A stretch of DNA of 64,000 nt, from positions 159,501-223,500 of the forward strand of contig CAJNDS010002081.1 of NCBI GenBank assembly GCA_905221605.1, given 5' to 3'. Positions 1-8,586 of this stretch are shown piece after piece. The DNA comes from Symbiodinium natans (taxonomy: Eukaryota > Sar > Dinophyceae > Suessiales > Symbiodiniaceae). The translations under genes and the position numbers were made by a program. Numbering within the stretch: position 1 is the first letter of the stretch; every line of letters starts with the position of its first letter. The notes beneath the pieces are model-generated. The model made no database searches. It was not told the origin of the DNA and saw nothing but the letters and a program-made list of their open reading frames with translations.

Positions 1-47
1 CTCTCGGAGAGACTTCAAGGAATCCCCTGTGTCCTGAGCCGTACATC

Positions 48-293
48 GGTTTAGGGTTTAGGGTTTAAGGTTTAGGGTTTAGGGTTTAGGGTTTAGGGTT
101 TAGGGTTTAGGGTTTAGGGTTTAGGGTTTAGGGTTTAGGGTTTAGGGTTTAGGGTTTAGGGCTAGGTTTTAGGGTTTAGGGTTCAGGGTTCAGGGTTTAG
201 GGTTTAGGGTTTAGGGTTCAGGGTTCAGGGTTCAGGGTTTAGGGTTTAGGGTTTAGGGTTTAGGGTTTAGGGTTTAGGGTTTAGGGTTTAGGG
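48..293 (+). repeat. TTTAGGG telomere-type array
   Basis: About 35 units of TTTAGGG, with TTCAGGG variants in the middle. The unique DNA on both sides makes it interstitial in this window. Confidence 0.95.
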
Positions 294-1450
294 CCCCAGA
301 CCCCTTGGATTCCTGACTTCCCCCAAGTCCAATGAGCATGCAATGGGGCAGTTGCAAGAGCCGATGCATTGCGACCGACATGGGGGTTTCCAGAACTAGG
401 GGTGCTTTTTTGGGGTCCTTACTGTCAGGGAATCCTACTTTTGGGGGGACTCTACTAGGGGCCCCTGATTTTCGTAAAAAAAAGCCCTCGCTCAGAGGCC
501 AAGCGCATCTCAAGCGATCGCATTCCTTCTTCGCGTGCCACTCTTGCCCCTGAGGCCGTGTGTAAACATTGTTTCCAACCAAAACCCGAAAGCCTCGGAC
601 CCGCAGCCCTTGACCCTAAACCCGCCTCATCCAAATGAATAATGAAACCATTTAGAAATCAAAAAATATGTTTAAAAATAACAGAAAATTTAGAAATCAA
701 AAAAATATCTAAAAAAAGAAAGAAAAAATCCCTCCCCTTCGGCCTTACGAGGCTGAAGGTATGCCTTCCTCCTTCGCTCCTCCAGCCTCGTGCATGTAGG
801 GTTTAGGCAGGTTCGGATTTCGAGTTTGGGTCTTTAGGGTTTTAGGGTTCTCGGGTTTTAGGGTTTTAGGGTTTTAGGGTTTTAGGGTTTTAGGGTTTTA
901 GGGTTTAGGGTTTGAGGGCAAGGGGTTTTGGCTTCGGCCTGGCGAGACGCTTCCGCTCGAATTCCTCCTGGCCAAGGGTTCATTGTTTTGTGTTTGTGAC
1001 TCATGGGTTTTGGAGTTTGGGTTTAAGTGAACCCTATGCCTAAAACCCGAAACCCGAAACCCTGAACCCGAAACCCTAAGGGTTTTAAGGGGTTCAGGGC
1101 GGAGGATACAAGGTTCAAAGGGCTTAGGCCCTCGAACGGAGGAGTCGGAGGAAAGGATTTCTTGAACAGTAGACTCTGGCCAAAGGCAAACCCTCAAACC
1201 CGCAAAAACCCACCGAAAGCGCAAACCCGAGACCCTCTAGGTTTAGGTTTACAGGGGGGATACCTTGTGGAATAGAGGCCGCATGATTCGAACAGGGACC
1301 CAAAGATGTGACCTTCATCTTGGAGAGCACCGAGGGATGCTGAACTGAGGTACGAGCCGATGCCTTACTTGCGCGGTCGTGACCCTAAGCCTAAGCTTAG
1401 GGTAGCCGCAGGGTTTTTCCTTAGTCTGGGCCCCTTAAAAGGGGACCCTT
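294..1450. other. Host intergenic DNA left of the element
   Basis: There is no supported gene. It contains one copy of the GGGGGTTT foldback family at 380-478, AT-rich DNA at 630-730, a TTTTAGGG array at 832-918 and degenerate CCCGAAA/CCCTAAA motifs near 1040-1085. The open frames here run through repeats and have no recognisable protein. Confidence 0.6.
832..918 (+). repeat. TTTTAGGG octamer array
   Basis: About ten units of TTTTAGGG; the eight-base form also appears at 27993-28140 and, inverted, at 31455-31510. Confidence 0.9.
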
Positions 1451-1455
1451 AGATA
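1451..1455. repeat. Left target-site duplication AGATA
   Basis: AGATA lies directly outside the left TIR and matches 23383-23387 outside the right TIR. Counting the T at 1450 and at 23382 gives a six-base match TAGATA, the usual length for Polinton integrases, but that T then overlaps the right terminal base. Confidence 0.8.
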
Positions 1456-2217
1456 AGTTAGTGGATACCATTTCCATTTTCATTTGGCACCACCCGATGC
1501 CCCCCCCCCCCACGGCCAAACACCAATTTTTCAATCATTTTTACATATCATTTTTTCAATCCGCATACCATTTCAAGTAAAAATCATTGAAATCTTCCTA
1601 GAAAAATTCAACCAGCATACCATCGTAAAATTTTCATTTTTTCCAAAATTTTGCCTCATTTTTGACCAAAATGAAAGCACTAACCACTTTCACCAAAAAC
1701 GTTAATTTCGCATTTTCTACAAGCATACCAAAACCATATTTTCACCTCAAAAATGTCAATTTTTACCCCTACATTTTTGCTACTCATTCGTTTCATATAT
1801 TAAACCAGTCAAAGTATTTTCAACTATTTTTGAACTATTTTGAAAGCACCTAAACATTTCAACCCAAATCTCGCCCAATAATCCAAACTCAGATATTAAA
1901 AATGAAAATGGAAGTGGTCTTCTCTAATGATATTTCGCAAAAAACAAATTATTTTCTCATTTCAACACAGACCTTTTTCAACAAGCATAACAACATAACT
2001 TTTTACTTTCAAACACTTCAATTTCAACCCCGTAAGTTTTGCTACTCCTTCGTTTCAACCATTAACCCACAAGATGAAACCACCAGAAGACCCACACCAA
2101 TACCCCCATAGAAAAACCCATATTCCCCAACCCTAAATCCCCAACCCTTGAAAATGGAAATGGTATTCTCTAATAAAATATCTATAATAGGAATAAGGTT
2201 TAGGTAATAAGGTAGTA
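1456..2217 (+). repeat. Left terminal inverted repeat
   Basis: This arm of 762 bp is the inverted match of 22622-23382, starting AGTTAGTGGATACC at the tip and including the same 12-base C run near 1500-1511. Identity is very high over the outer 650 bp and falls a little toward the inner end near 2110-2217. The arm holds degenerate internal repeats about 250 bp apart (around 1715-1807 and 1972-2065). It also has two copies of the terminal motif GAAAATGGAAATGG (near 1902 and 2150) in opposite orientation to the tip. No protein-coding gene is supported in it. Confidence 0.93.
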
Positions 2218-2223
2218 ACAAAC

Positions 2224-2249
2224 ATAATATTATAATGAAATAATATTAT
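2224..2249. terminator. 3' hairpin after the left-end gene
   Basis: A 10-bp perfect inverted repeat ATAATATTAT (2224-2233 and 2240-2249) with a 6-nt loop sits just past the stop codon of the minus-strand gene at 2256-2816. It is one of several AT-rich hairpins at gene ends in this element. Confidence 0.5.
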
Positions 2250-2255
2250 AGTTGC

Positions 2256-2816
2256 TTAATCCATTAAGACAAACTCAGGTTTATTCATAAGAGTTCCAAC
2301 AATTTTATTAAAGTCCCTAATAAATCTATCTGGTTCAAAACCAAAATCGTTTATCTTGCTACGAATATTAATATTTTTGATAATCATCCAATCAGCATAT
2401 ACCCATCTGAAACGGTTATATCTTTTTATTGACAAAGTCTTGAACAAACAATTTTTAAGCCTGTCATAAGTGGGAAAGTCATGTTTAATTGAGAAAATAA
2501 GCCTATCTACATCATATACGTGTAGTATGTTACGTCTGATAATTCCCTCTATCTTTTCTTCGTCAAATTGGCGTTTTTCACAATTACGGCAAAAATAAGC
2601 AAATCCATAAATATTATTAATAATATTTTCTGGTAGCGACAATTCGTATAGAGTGGAATAACGTTCGTGTTTCTTACAATCCTTACACTTACAATTCCGT
2701 CGCTCTTCCTTGAGTTCCCTGAGGTAGTCACCAACCTTGACAGCATCCAAGAAGTTATTTCTTATTTCATCCTGTTCTTTCTGATTGAACATTTCACTGT
2801 TAATATATATAGGCAT
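2256..2816 (-). CDS. Left-end outward-facing protein with CxxC motifs (186 aa)
   Basis: I do not recognise a named family. The protein begins MPIYINSEMF and carries Cys pairs in CKCKDCKK (about residues 42-49) and CRNCEK (about 75-80), consistent with one zinc-binding ribbon, followed by a charged, aromatic-rich alpha-helical-looking C-terminal half. It is a diverged paralogue of the gene at the opposite end of the element (21623-22252), which begins MPIYIHREMF and also has two CxxC pairs. Both point outward toward their TIR, and both are preceded by two copies of TCTAAAGAAA. The start at 2816 is fixed by this shared upstream block. Possible roles are binding to the termini or early regulation; both are inference. 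Confidence 0.82.
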   Translation of the reverse strand: MPIYINSEMFNQKEQDEIRNNFLDAVKVGDYLRELKEERRNCKCKDCKKHERYSTLYELSLPENIINNIYGFAYFCRNCEKRQFDEEKIEGIIRRNILHVYDVDRLIFSIKHDFPTYDRLKNCLFKTLSIKRYNRFRWVYADWMIIKNINIRSKINDFGFEPDRFIRDFNKIVGTLMNKPEFVLMD

Positions 2817-2822
2817 TGTTTC

Positions 2823-2843
2823 TTTAGATGTTTTTTCTTTAGA
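2823..2843 (-). promoter_or_regulatory. Double TCTAAAGAAA promoter motif
   Basis: On the minus strand, TCTAAA occurs at 2843-2838 and at 2828-2823, the second ending 6 nt before the ATG. The block from here through the first codons is nearly identical to that before the gene at 21623. Confidence 0.6.
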
Positions 2844-2853
2844 AATTCTTTTC

Positions 2854-3438
2854 TTAAGACCTATCTATAGGAATTTCAATAATTATCCTATCCTTATGCT
2901 TGCCGAATAGCATAAAATAGTCTTCTAGAAACTCGTCATTAAATAACAACTGATGGACGTGATTAAACACTTTATCTATATCGGGCTTAGGTTTCTCGGG
3001 TTCAAGTTGCGGTTCTGGTATTTCCTCTTCATCAACAAATTTATTAGGAAATTGTTCGTTTAATCGTTTGCGTATTTGCCTTTTCTGCTTTTCGTATTCT
3101 GCCTTAATCTCTGCTTGTAATTCGTCGTTTAGTTTGCCTTCTTTCCTTAATTTACCTATCTTCGTTAAATAACCTTTCATCAATACATTCAGTTCCGAGT
3201 TCGGATGTAACGCATAATGGAAATGGGCATCCCAGTTTTCGTTTTTTATTTTGTGCCCGCATTCTTCGCATAATTGGCTCCCTTTTGCTCTCTCCTCTCT
3301 TCTCGCTTGGTTATAATCGTTTTTGTTTTTACCGTAGCATTTTCTTTTCGCTTCACGGCACCTATTACAAGTCTTAAAGCCGTCAAACTCTTCATCATCC
3401 TTTGTAGCACAGCACGATTTACACACTCGCTTTTCCAT
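2854..3438 (-). CDS. Zinc-ribbon protein with acidic/charged middle (194 aa)
   Basis: The family is not recognised. The N-terminus is Cys-rich: CKSC near residue 6, CNRC near 24, then CEEC near 57 followed by two His residues near 71-77, suggesting two zinc-binding ribbons. Residues about 95-140 are strongly charged and probably helical, followed by a Pro/Glu-rich linker. The CxxC-x-CxxC pattern at the N-terminus resembles the small zinc proteins often found near HNH/recombination endonuclease VII folds in viruses, but I see no catalytic histidine pair that proves a nuclease. It lies 37 bp upstream of the left-end gene on the same strand. It lacks the TCTAA motif near its ATG. Confidence 0.8.
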   Translation of the reverse strand: MEKRVCKSCCATKDDEEFDGFKTCNRCREAKRKCYGKNKNDYNQARREERAKGSQLCEECGHKIKNENWDAHFHYALHPNSELNVLMKGYLTKIGKLRKEGKLNDELQAEIKAEYEKQKRQIRKRLNEQFPNKFVDEEEIPEPQLEPEKPKPDIDKVFNHVHQLLFNDEFLEDYFMLFGKHKDRIIIEIPIDRS

Positions 3439-3687
3439 CTTAACATATGAAAAAGTCTAGTCTTTATACATGGTTAGACTGAAAAAATGTTCTAATATTT
3501 TAATTAATATTAGAACATTTGAACGAGCAATGGGCAATAGGGCGCAAACTCAAAACTAATTAACCATTACCGCACTCTTATGATACGCTTATGGTATAGC
3601 GAAACACGCGGGGTGAAGAAATGATGTCTGGGACTTAACGCAAAACTTTACACTGTCAAATATACATATCCATAATACTTTAAGTGA
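3439..3687. promoter_or_regulatory. 249-bp intergenic region with a long perfect palindrome
   Basis: This is the largest non-coding gap in the left half of the element. It contains a 15-bp perfect inverted repeat (3485-3499 and 3506-3520, core GTTCTAATATT) around a 6-nt loop. The rest, 3521-3687, is less AT-rich and has no open frame I can support. It could hold a terminator for transcription from the right, an operator, or a replication element. Confidence 0.45.
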
Positions 3688-3885
3688 TTATTTTAATATT
3701 TCATGTAATTGATAAAACTCAAACAACAATTTAAATCGTTTCTTACACTGACTTAAATGCTGATAATCCTCCAGTTCATCTATTATAGCACTTAACCTAG
3801 CATTATACATTCTTATCTTTCTTCTTTCAATTAACCAAGCACTCGTGGTTTCTTTCTTCTCTTTCTTAAAACACAAACAATCCAT
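3688..3885 (-). CDS. Small basic helical protein (65 aa)
   Basis: Unknown family. It begins MDCLCFKKEKKE, and the remainder looks alpha-helical with alternating basic and hydrophobic residues. It is in line with the minus-strand genes on either side, 18 bp downstream of the 136-aa gene. No conserved motif allows a function to be named, and its short length keeps confidence moderate. Confidence 0.6.
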   Translation of the reverse strand: MDCLCFKKEKKETTSAWLIERRKIRMYNARLSAIIDELEDYQHLSQCKKRFKLLFEFYQLHEILK

Positions 3886-3903
3886 ATTAATATTACATAT
3901 ATA

Positions 3904-4314
3904 TTAATTCAACTTTTTAAGAATGCGATGTTTCAACTCCTCAATTTCAATTTCTATTCGTTCTATGTCTTTTTTGATGGTTTCAATGTCTGTAGTGTTC
4001 TCTTCTACTCTTTGTTCGCATTCTTCAGGTGTTATTTTGTTTGCGGTGCCCCATCCAGTATCACATATTTCAACGCTTCCCATTTGCTTCTCGGTTTTAA
4101 ATATACCGTTTTCATCAGGCGACACATGGCGACCACCAAATTTTAAATTATGCCTATCTTCTACTATGTTAGTTGTTATTATGTTGTTTTCTTTCACAGT
4201 TTTGGTTTCTTTATGATATGACTGACGCTTAAACTTACAAGGGATACAAGAAACACCTTTAGTATTGATGAAAAGACCTTTATTTTTTTCACTGTCACTA
4301 CCATTATCACTCAT
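3904..4314 (-). CDS. Small protein with CxxC and C-terminal coiled coil (136 aa)
   Basis: Unknown family. The N-terminus is acidic/polar with CIPC near residue 23. The C-terminal third (about residues 95-136) has a heptad pattern of Ile/Leu with Glu/Lys, a likely coiled coil. TCTAAA lies 8 nt before the ATG (4328-4323, minus strand), as for the capsid and ATPase genes, so it may be expressed with virion genes. A minor structural or scaffold role is possible but unproven. Confidence 0.72.
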   Translation of the reverse strand: MSDNGSDSEKNKGLFINTKGVSCIPCKFKRQSYHKETKTVKENNIITTNIVEDRHNLKFGGRHVSPDENGIFKTEKQMGSVEICDTGWGTANKITPEECEQRVEENTTDIETIKKDIERIEIEIEELKHRILKKLN

Positions 4315-4319
4315 TTATA

Positions 4320-4481
4320 TTATTTAGATTTCTTACTATTTTTCAAACAAATAATAACTGACTTTACAAACTCTAATGACAAATAGCAACATCGTTTTAG
4401 TTTATTATCGCTTATTACCTGTTGTTCTATTACTTCTAAACCATTTATGGTTTCAATATAAGTATCATACTTTGTATCCAT
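4320..4481 (-). CDS. Short open frame (53 aa)
   Basis: An ATG at 4481 opens 53 codons ending in TAA, and the encoded peptide begins MDTKYDTYIETINGLEVIEQ. It fills the gap between the 136-aa gene and the divergent ATPase gene and is on the strand of its left neighbours. No family is recognised. Its stop overlaps the promoter motif of the next gene, a compact arrangement typical of this element. Confidence 0.5.
   Translation of the reverse strand: MDTKYDTYIETINGLEVIEQQVISDNKLKRCCYLSLEFVKSVIICLKNSKKSK
4323..4328 (-). promoter_or_regulatory. TCTAAA motif, 136-aa gene
   Basis: TCTAAA on the minus strand, with 8 nt to the ATG at 4314. Confidence 0.5.
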
Positions 4482-4503
4482 TATATATTTAAATCATATA
4501 ATT

Positions 4504-4509
4504 TCTAAT
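4504..4509 (+). promoter_or_regulatory. TCTAAT motif, packaging ATPase
   Basis: TCTAAT followed by an AT-rich run, with 8 nt to the ATG at 4518. Confidence 0.5.
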
Positions 4510-4517
4510 TATTAATA

Positions 4518-5291
4518 ATGAGTGAAACAATACCAAAAGTGGAACCGATAGACATACCCGAGTATAAATATAAAAACAGCAAATACGAAATGATGCCTAA
4601 CTTACCCGCTAGGATGCTATGCGTCGCCTCTTCTACTGGAGGAAAGACGGTGCTCATTCAAAATCTGATATTGAAAATCTACCGAGGTTCATTTGAAAGG
4701 ATATACATATTCTCACCTAGTGTTCATGTTGATGACACTTGGACGGCAGTTAAGAAATATATAAGCGATGTAATGAAGGTGGATACTGAAAAGGAACAGG
4801 TATATTATGAAGACTATGACCCAATAGCATTAAAGAAGATAATAGACACTCAGCATAAAGTCATTGATTTTCAAAAGCAAAACAAACAAAAGGATTTATT
4901 TAGTATTTTAATCGTGGTGGATGACTTTAGTGACGACCCGCGGTTCGTAAGATATTCAAATATTTTACATGGTTTATTTACTCGCGGAAGACACAACGCA
5001 GTGAGCGTCATCTTATCCACACAGAAATACAATGTATTGGCGCCGATAATTCGCTTAAATAGCAGCGCTTTATTCATCTTCCGGCTTAAGAATATGAATG
5101 AAGTCAATAGTTGTTTGGATGAAAATAGTGCCCTAGTGGATAAAAAGGCTTTATATGATATGTATCAGCAGGCGGTCAACGATGCTCCTTATTCTTTCTT
5201 CTATATTAACACAAATGCTAAAGATGTTAATCACATGTTTTATATACGCTTTGAAAAACGCTTTGAAATTGATAGTGATGAAAGGGTTTAA
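4518..5291 (+). CDS. A32/FtsK-HerA-type genome packaging ATPase
   Basis: The 257-aa product is a P-loop ATPase that would drive DNA into the capsid. Walker A is SSTGGKT (about residues 38-44), Walker B is LIVVDDF (about 130-136), and LSTQK (about 165-169) fits the sensor position. Length and motif order match the A32-like ATPases of Polintons, virophages and nucleocytoplasmic large DNA viruses. It is the first gene of the plus strand, divergent from the left cluster, with a TCTAAT motif 8 nt upstream that supports the start. No truncation is seen. It is one of the three hallmark virion genes of the element, with the capsid at 9200-10814 and the penton at 12078-12938. Confidence 0.92.
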   Translation: MSETIPKVEPIDIPEYKYKNSKYEMMPNLPARMLCVASSTGGKTVLIQNLILKIYRGSFERIYIFSPSVHVDDTWTAVKKYISDVMKVDTEKEQVYYEDYDPIALKKIIDTQHKVIDFQKQNKQKDLFSILIVVDDFSDDPRFVRYSNILHGLFTRGRHNAVSVILSTQKYNVLAPIIRLNSSALFIFRLKNMNEVNSCLDENSALVDKKALYDMYQQAVNDAPYSFFYINTNAKDVNHMFYIRFEKRFEIDSDERV

Positions 5292-5323
5292 AGAAATGAT
5301 GACTAAATATATTATAACACCTA

Positions 5324-5962
5324 ATGCCACGAAATAAAATAGACTATTCAAATACTCATTTTTATAAGATTGTAAGCAAAGACCTAGAAAAAAAAGATTT
5401 CTACATAGGTCACACTACTGATTTCAAGACAAGAAAGAACTGTCATAAAAGAGTTTGTAATAATTCTAATGACAGAAACCACAATTTACCAATATATCAG
5501 TTTATAAGAGACAACAAAGGATGGGATAATTTTGATATGATATTAATTGAAAAGCAATGTTTAAACGATGGGCTAGAAGCAACCAAAAGAGAAAGAGAAC
5601 TTATTGAAGAATTAAAACCAAGTCTAAACAGAGTAATTCCATTTAGAACTAAAGAGGAGAAAAAAGAGATTAAACAACAATGGACTAATAACAACTGGGA
5701 GAGCATACGAGAATACAAACATAACTGGCATAGTGAAAATAAAGATAGAATAAACAATACCAAGAAAGACAAGTATCAGGAACGCAGAGAGGAAATTTTA
5801 ACAAAGTGTAAAAAATATTATCAAGACAATATTGAAGAAAGAAGACAAACTCGCAACCGCCTATGTAAGTGTATATGTGGTGACACTTACACTTATGCTC
5901 ATAAAGCGCGTCACGAAAGAACAAAGAAGCATATAGATTATGTAAATTCTTTAGATGATTAA
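5324..5962 (+). CDS. GIY-YIG nuclease-like protein with C-terminal zinc finger (212 aa)
   Basis: A divergent GIY-YIG domain covers about residues 1-105: FYKI (about 12-15) and DFYIGHTT (about 25-32) take the place of GIY and YIG, and a RERELIEEL segment near 91 supplies the conserved Glu. The middle is rich in Lys/Glu/Asn. The C-terminus has CKCICGDTYTY then HKARHERTKKH, a C2H2-like finger shared with the other two GIY-YIG proteins of the element. GIY-YIG enzymes nick or cut DNA and often act as homing or repair nucleases. It lies 32 bp after the ATPase. The TCTAA motif is absent. Confidence 0.82.
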   Translation: MPRNKIDYSNTHFYKIVSKDLEKKDFYIGHTTDFKTRKNCHKRVCNNSNDRNHNLPIYQFIRDNKGWDNFDMILIEKQCLNDGLEATKRERELIEELKPSLNRVIPFRTKEEKKEIKQQWTNNNWESIREYKHNWHSENKDRINNTKKDKYQERREEILTKCKKYYQDNIEERRQTRNRLCKCICGDTYTYAHKARHERTKKHIDYVNSLDD

Positions 5963-5986
5963 TAATATAACAAAAATATTATTAAT
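5958..5986. terminator. Bidirectional hairpin between convergent genes
   Basis: An 11-bp perfect stem (5958-5968 and 5976-5986) around a 7-nt loop spans the stop codon of the plus-strand nuclease and sits just before the stop of the minus-strand gene at 5992. It could serve both transcripts. Confidence 0.6.
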
Positions 5987-5991
5987 TATCA

Positions 5992-6201
5992 TTAAAATAA
6001 ACTAAATGAGCATAAGTTACAAGGCATACACTTACCATTATTACTACATTTGTTTTTGTTCTTAAGTTCCTCCACTTCTTTTTCTAATGCTTCGGTCTTT
6101 TCAATGATGTTTTGAATGGAGTTGAAGGTGATTAATTCATTCTTTACCCTTTGTAACTGCTCGTCTAGTTTTTGGTTAATTTGCTCGTCTAACGATGGCA
6201 T
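5992..6201 (-). CDS. Small coiled-coil protein with Cys cluster (69 aa)
   Basis: Unknown family. Residues about 5-50 have a heptad-like pattern with many Glu, Gln and Lys (likely coiled coil). The C-terminus has four Cys residues in C-x6-C-x2-C-x2-C, a possible metal site. It is immediately downstream of the fibre gene on the same strand (22-bp gap), so it may be an accessory of the fibre or a small virion protein; this is inference from position. Confidence 0.62.
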   Translation of the reverse strand: MPSLDEQINQKLDEQLQRVKNELITFNSIQNIIEKTEALEKEVEELKNKNKCSNNGKCMPCNLCSFSLF

Positions 6202-6223
6202 TATATATTAATATACATAATTA

Positions 6224-8545
6224 TTAATCATCATCATCTTTAATTTTCTTTTTCAACTTTGTTATTTCACCTTTCAAAGAAGTTATTTCTTTTTGTAACT
6301 CTTGAACACAACCCCAAAGAACAACAGTCATCTTATTGTACGCTAATAATTTTATACCTTCATCATTATAATATATTATGTTATCCCATTCTTTCGGCAT
6401 CTTAGCGTCTTTTATGTCATCAGCTATAAAACCCAAGTTTGACGTTTTATCTTCGTCTTTAATAAAATTATATGTTTTAGGTTTGATATACTTAACGGCT
6501 TTATAACATTCTTTCGTATTTACCTCTTTAACGTTCTCTTTCAGTTTAGCGTCTGATGTTTCAGTTAAAGCAACACATGTTACATTTCCTCCAATATCTG
6601 CGTTATTCGTTGTAGTAAAGAAACCATAAACATCTACGCCTGTATTTGTTGCGTCTAATCTTGATAAATTATTATTACTTAATCTAATGAAACCATCAGT
6701 ATCTGGGTTATTTATTAATACTCGTTGCGACCCTGATACATCAGTGTGAGTTATTTCCAGATTGCCTAATAAATTTATTTTTCCATCCGTTAATTGAATT
6801 TCTGGCGTGCTACTTTCTAAACCTATTGTTAAGTTCATTTCTCCTAATGTATCACCATTTCTAATATATAACTTATATTGAGTATCCAATACTTCTTTTA
6901 ATTCGCTACTATTTTGAAACATAAAACGCCCCCAACTAATTACATCAGCTGCACCAACGATATTACCAATGCTATTAAAAGTGAGGTTATTTGTAACGGC
7001 TCTATTTAATGTAATTCCGTTAGTGTCATTTAATTGTAAAGCAATAGTAGCAGTTGTCGGGTCGGTTGTTCTATTTGATTGTAATGAAAAATTTATTTTT
7101 TCTGTTGATATTACATTTAATGAATTATTAGCGTCGGCTCTTTGAAATATTCTACCCGAATTATTTACATAAATATCGCCGTTGAATGTTGATGTGCTTT
7201 GAAACGATGCTGTGCTTCCAAAATTAGCATTGCCTCCCGATACATTTAGTTTATTTGAACCTTGAATAACTCCAATGCCTAACGATAAGCAATAAACACC
7301 ATTTCCGTTTGCTGTATTTAATAAAAGTAATGAAGAACTGTCGTTGCTTGTGTTATAGGCATTAATACCAAAAGAAATAAATTTTAAGTATCCTTGAGCA
7401 TTCTTAACGCACATTACATTAGAGGCATCCGTGGTATCTTTATAAAATGTAATTCCTGAGTTATTAGAAATATTTAAGGTGTCGTTTTCATAATTTATAG
7501 TGTCCTTAAAATAAGTTGGGTTAAATAATGTTGTTCCTCCTGTTGTATTATTACATTCAATAAATGTATTAGTGTCTGCGTCTGTTGGTGCTCCTAACAT
7601 TAATCTCATTGCCTCTTGGTCTGTTCTAAAATCCAGTGATATATTTGATTTAGTAGCGTTATTATATCTTTCTATACTTGTATTAGCGTCTGTTAATTCA
7701 ATATTTCCACCGATATTAACATTATTTGTTAAATTAATGCCGTCTGCTGTTAAATTAGATACTGATAAATCATTAGTAATAGTAACATTTCCGGACGGGT
7801 TTAAGTCTAAATCTACAACACTATCATCAGATGTAGCGTTTGATACAATTTTATTTCCTTGTAAAGTTATATAATTAGTAGCATTTTTAAACACACTTAC
7901 TACTTTATCCCCTCCTCCCGTTTGATTGCTAAATAATAACCCAGTAGTCGGTGATATATTTATTGTTTCATTATTCAATGTTAAGCCCGTATGAATAATA
8001 GTTGGAGCGCTACAATCAATAACTGGGTTTGTTTTAAACCTATCAGTAAAATCACTCAATGGAACTCTTAATGCTAATAAATTATCAATTTCTGTATCCG
8101 TATAACCGCCACCACCCGCACCTGCTATTAATGTATCCACCTCGCCTTTATTATAGTAATTAACCCCTAATTGGGCATTGGTCTGGTAATTAGTTGATAA
8201 ATTTGTATCTATTTGTGTTGATGTATAATAGTTAGTAAATGTTGTATCTACCTCCGTTTTAGTGTAAAAGTTGCTCCTTAAAACTGTGTTTGTTTGGTAA
8301 TTATTAGTTAAATCAGTATTAATAGCATTAATATTATTAAAATTTTGAAGCTGTTTGGTATTCAAAATATCAATAGCATCTGTGTTTGCTTGAATGCTTG
8401 ATGCGTTTGCTGTGTTTATGTTTGATAATTCTGTTTTTGTTGCGAAGTCTTGTTCAATGGTTGATGTTCCTGTTTCATAGACTTTTATAAAATCATTAGC
8501 GTAAATAGTTGTTGCCCCATCTAAACTCATTGTTTGATTTAACAT
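6224..8545 (-). CDS. Tail-fibre-like protein with S74 intramolecular chaperone (773 aa)
   Basis: The N-terminal 160 residues hold repeated short units of the type NYQTN and YYTxTxID, followed by a Gly-rich hinge GAGGGGY near 150. The long middle is Asn/Thr/Ser-rich and fits a beta-structured fibre shaft. The last 110 residues match the Peptidase_S74 chaperone of phage tailspikes and fibres: SDAKLKENV near residue 664 contains the Ser-Asp of self-cleavage, and a helical coiled-coil segment ends the protein. The domain normally trimerises the fibre and cuts itself off before the Ser. The gene would thus encode a surface spike for host attachment. An alternative start lies five codons downstream. 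Confidence 0.88.
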   Translation of the reverse strand: MLNQTMSLDGATTIYANDFIKVYETGTSTIEQDFATKTELSNINTANASSIQANTDAIDILNTKQLQNFNNINAINTDLTNNYQTNTVLRSNFYTKTEVDTTFTNYYTSTQIDTNLSTNYQTNAQLGVNYYNKGEVDTLIAGAGGGGYTDTEIDNLLALRVPLSDFTDRFKTNPVIDCSAPTIIHTGLTLNNETINISPTTGLLFSNQTGGGDKVVSVFKNATNYITLQGNKIVSNATSDDSVVDLDLNPSGNVTITNDLSVSNLTADGINLTNNVNIGGNIELTDANTSIERYNNATKSNISLDFRTDQEAMRLMLGAPTDADTNTFIECNNTTGGTTLFNPTYFKDTINYENDTLNISNNSGITFYKDTTDASNVMCVKNAQGYLKFISFGINAYNTSNDSSSLLLLNTANGNGVYCLSLGIGVIQGSNKLNVSGGNANFGSTASFQSTSTFNGDIYVNNSGRIFQRADANNSLNVISTEKINFSLQSNRTTDPTTATIALQLNDTNGITLNRAVTNNLTFNSIGNIVGAADVISWGRFMFQNSSELKEVLDTQYKLYIRNGDTLGEMNLTIGLESSTPEIQLTDGKINLLGNLEITHTDVSGSQRVLINNPDTDGFIRLSNNNLSRLDATNTGVDVYGFFTTTNNADIGGNVTCVALTETSDAKLKENVKEVNTKECYKAVKYIKPKTYNFIKDEDKTSNLGFIADDIKDAKMPKEWDNIIYYNDEGIKLLAYNKMTVVLWGCVQELQKEITSLKGEITKLKKKIKDDDD

Positions 8546-8547
8546 AG

Positions 8548-8586
8548 TTAATATTATTATTGATTAGATAATAATAATAATATTAA
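8548..8586. terminator. Hairpin spanning nuclease stop and fibre promoter
   Basis: A 14-bp inverted repeat (8548-8561 and 8573-8586) made of TTAATATTATTATT and its complement includes the stop codon of the gene at 8583-9146. Its loop contains TTAGAT (8564-8569), the complement of the TCTAA motif, upstream of the fibre ATG. Confidence 0.5.
8564..8569 (-). promoter_or_regulatory. ATCTAA motif, fibre gene
   Basis: ATCTAA on the minus strand, with 18 nt to the ATG at 8545. It lies in the loop of the 8548-8586 hairpin. Confidence 0.4.

Noticed and set aside
1-293. The left edge as a true chromosome end
   Set aside because: Unique DNA precedes the array at 1-47, and dozens of similar arrays are interstitial in the window.
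1255-1340. tRNA-like T-loop GTTCGAATC on the minus strand
   Set aside because: The flanking five-base stems do not pair, and no acceptor or anticodon arm could be drawn.
1662-2111. Open frames of 63 and 69 codons in the left TIR, mirrored at 22727-23176
   Set aside because: They are conserved only because the TIR is; composition follows the AT-rich repeat, and the same stretches contain the internal 250-bp repeats. No protein features.
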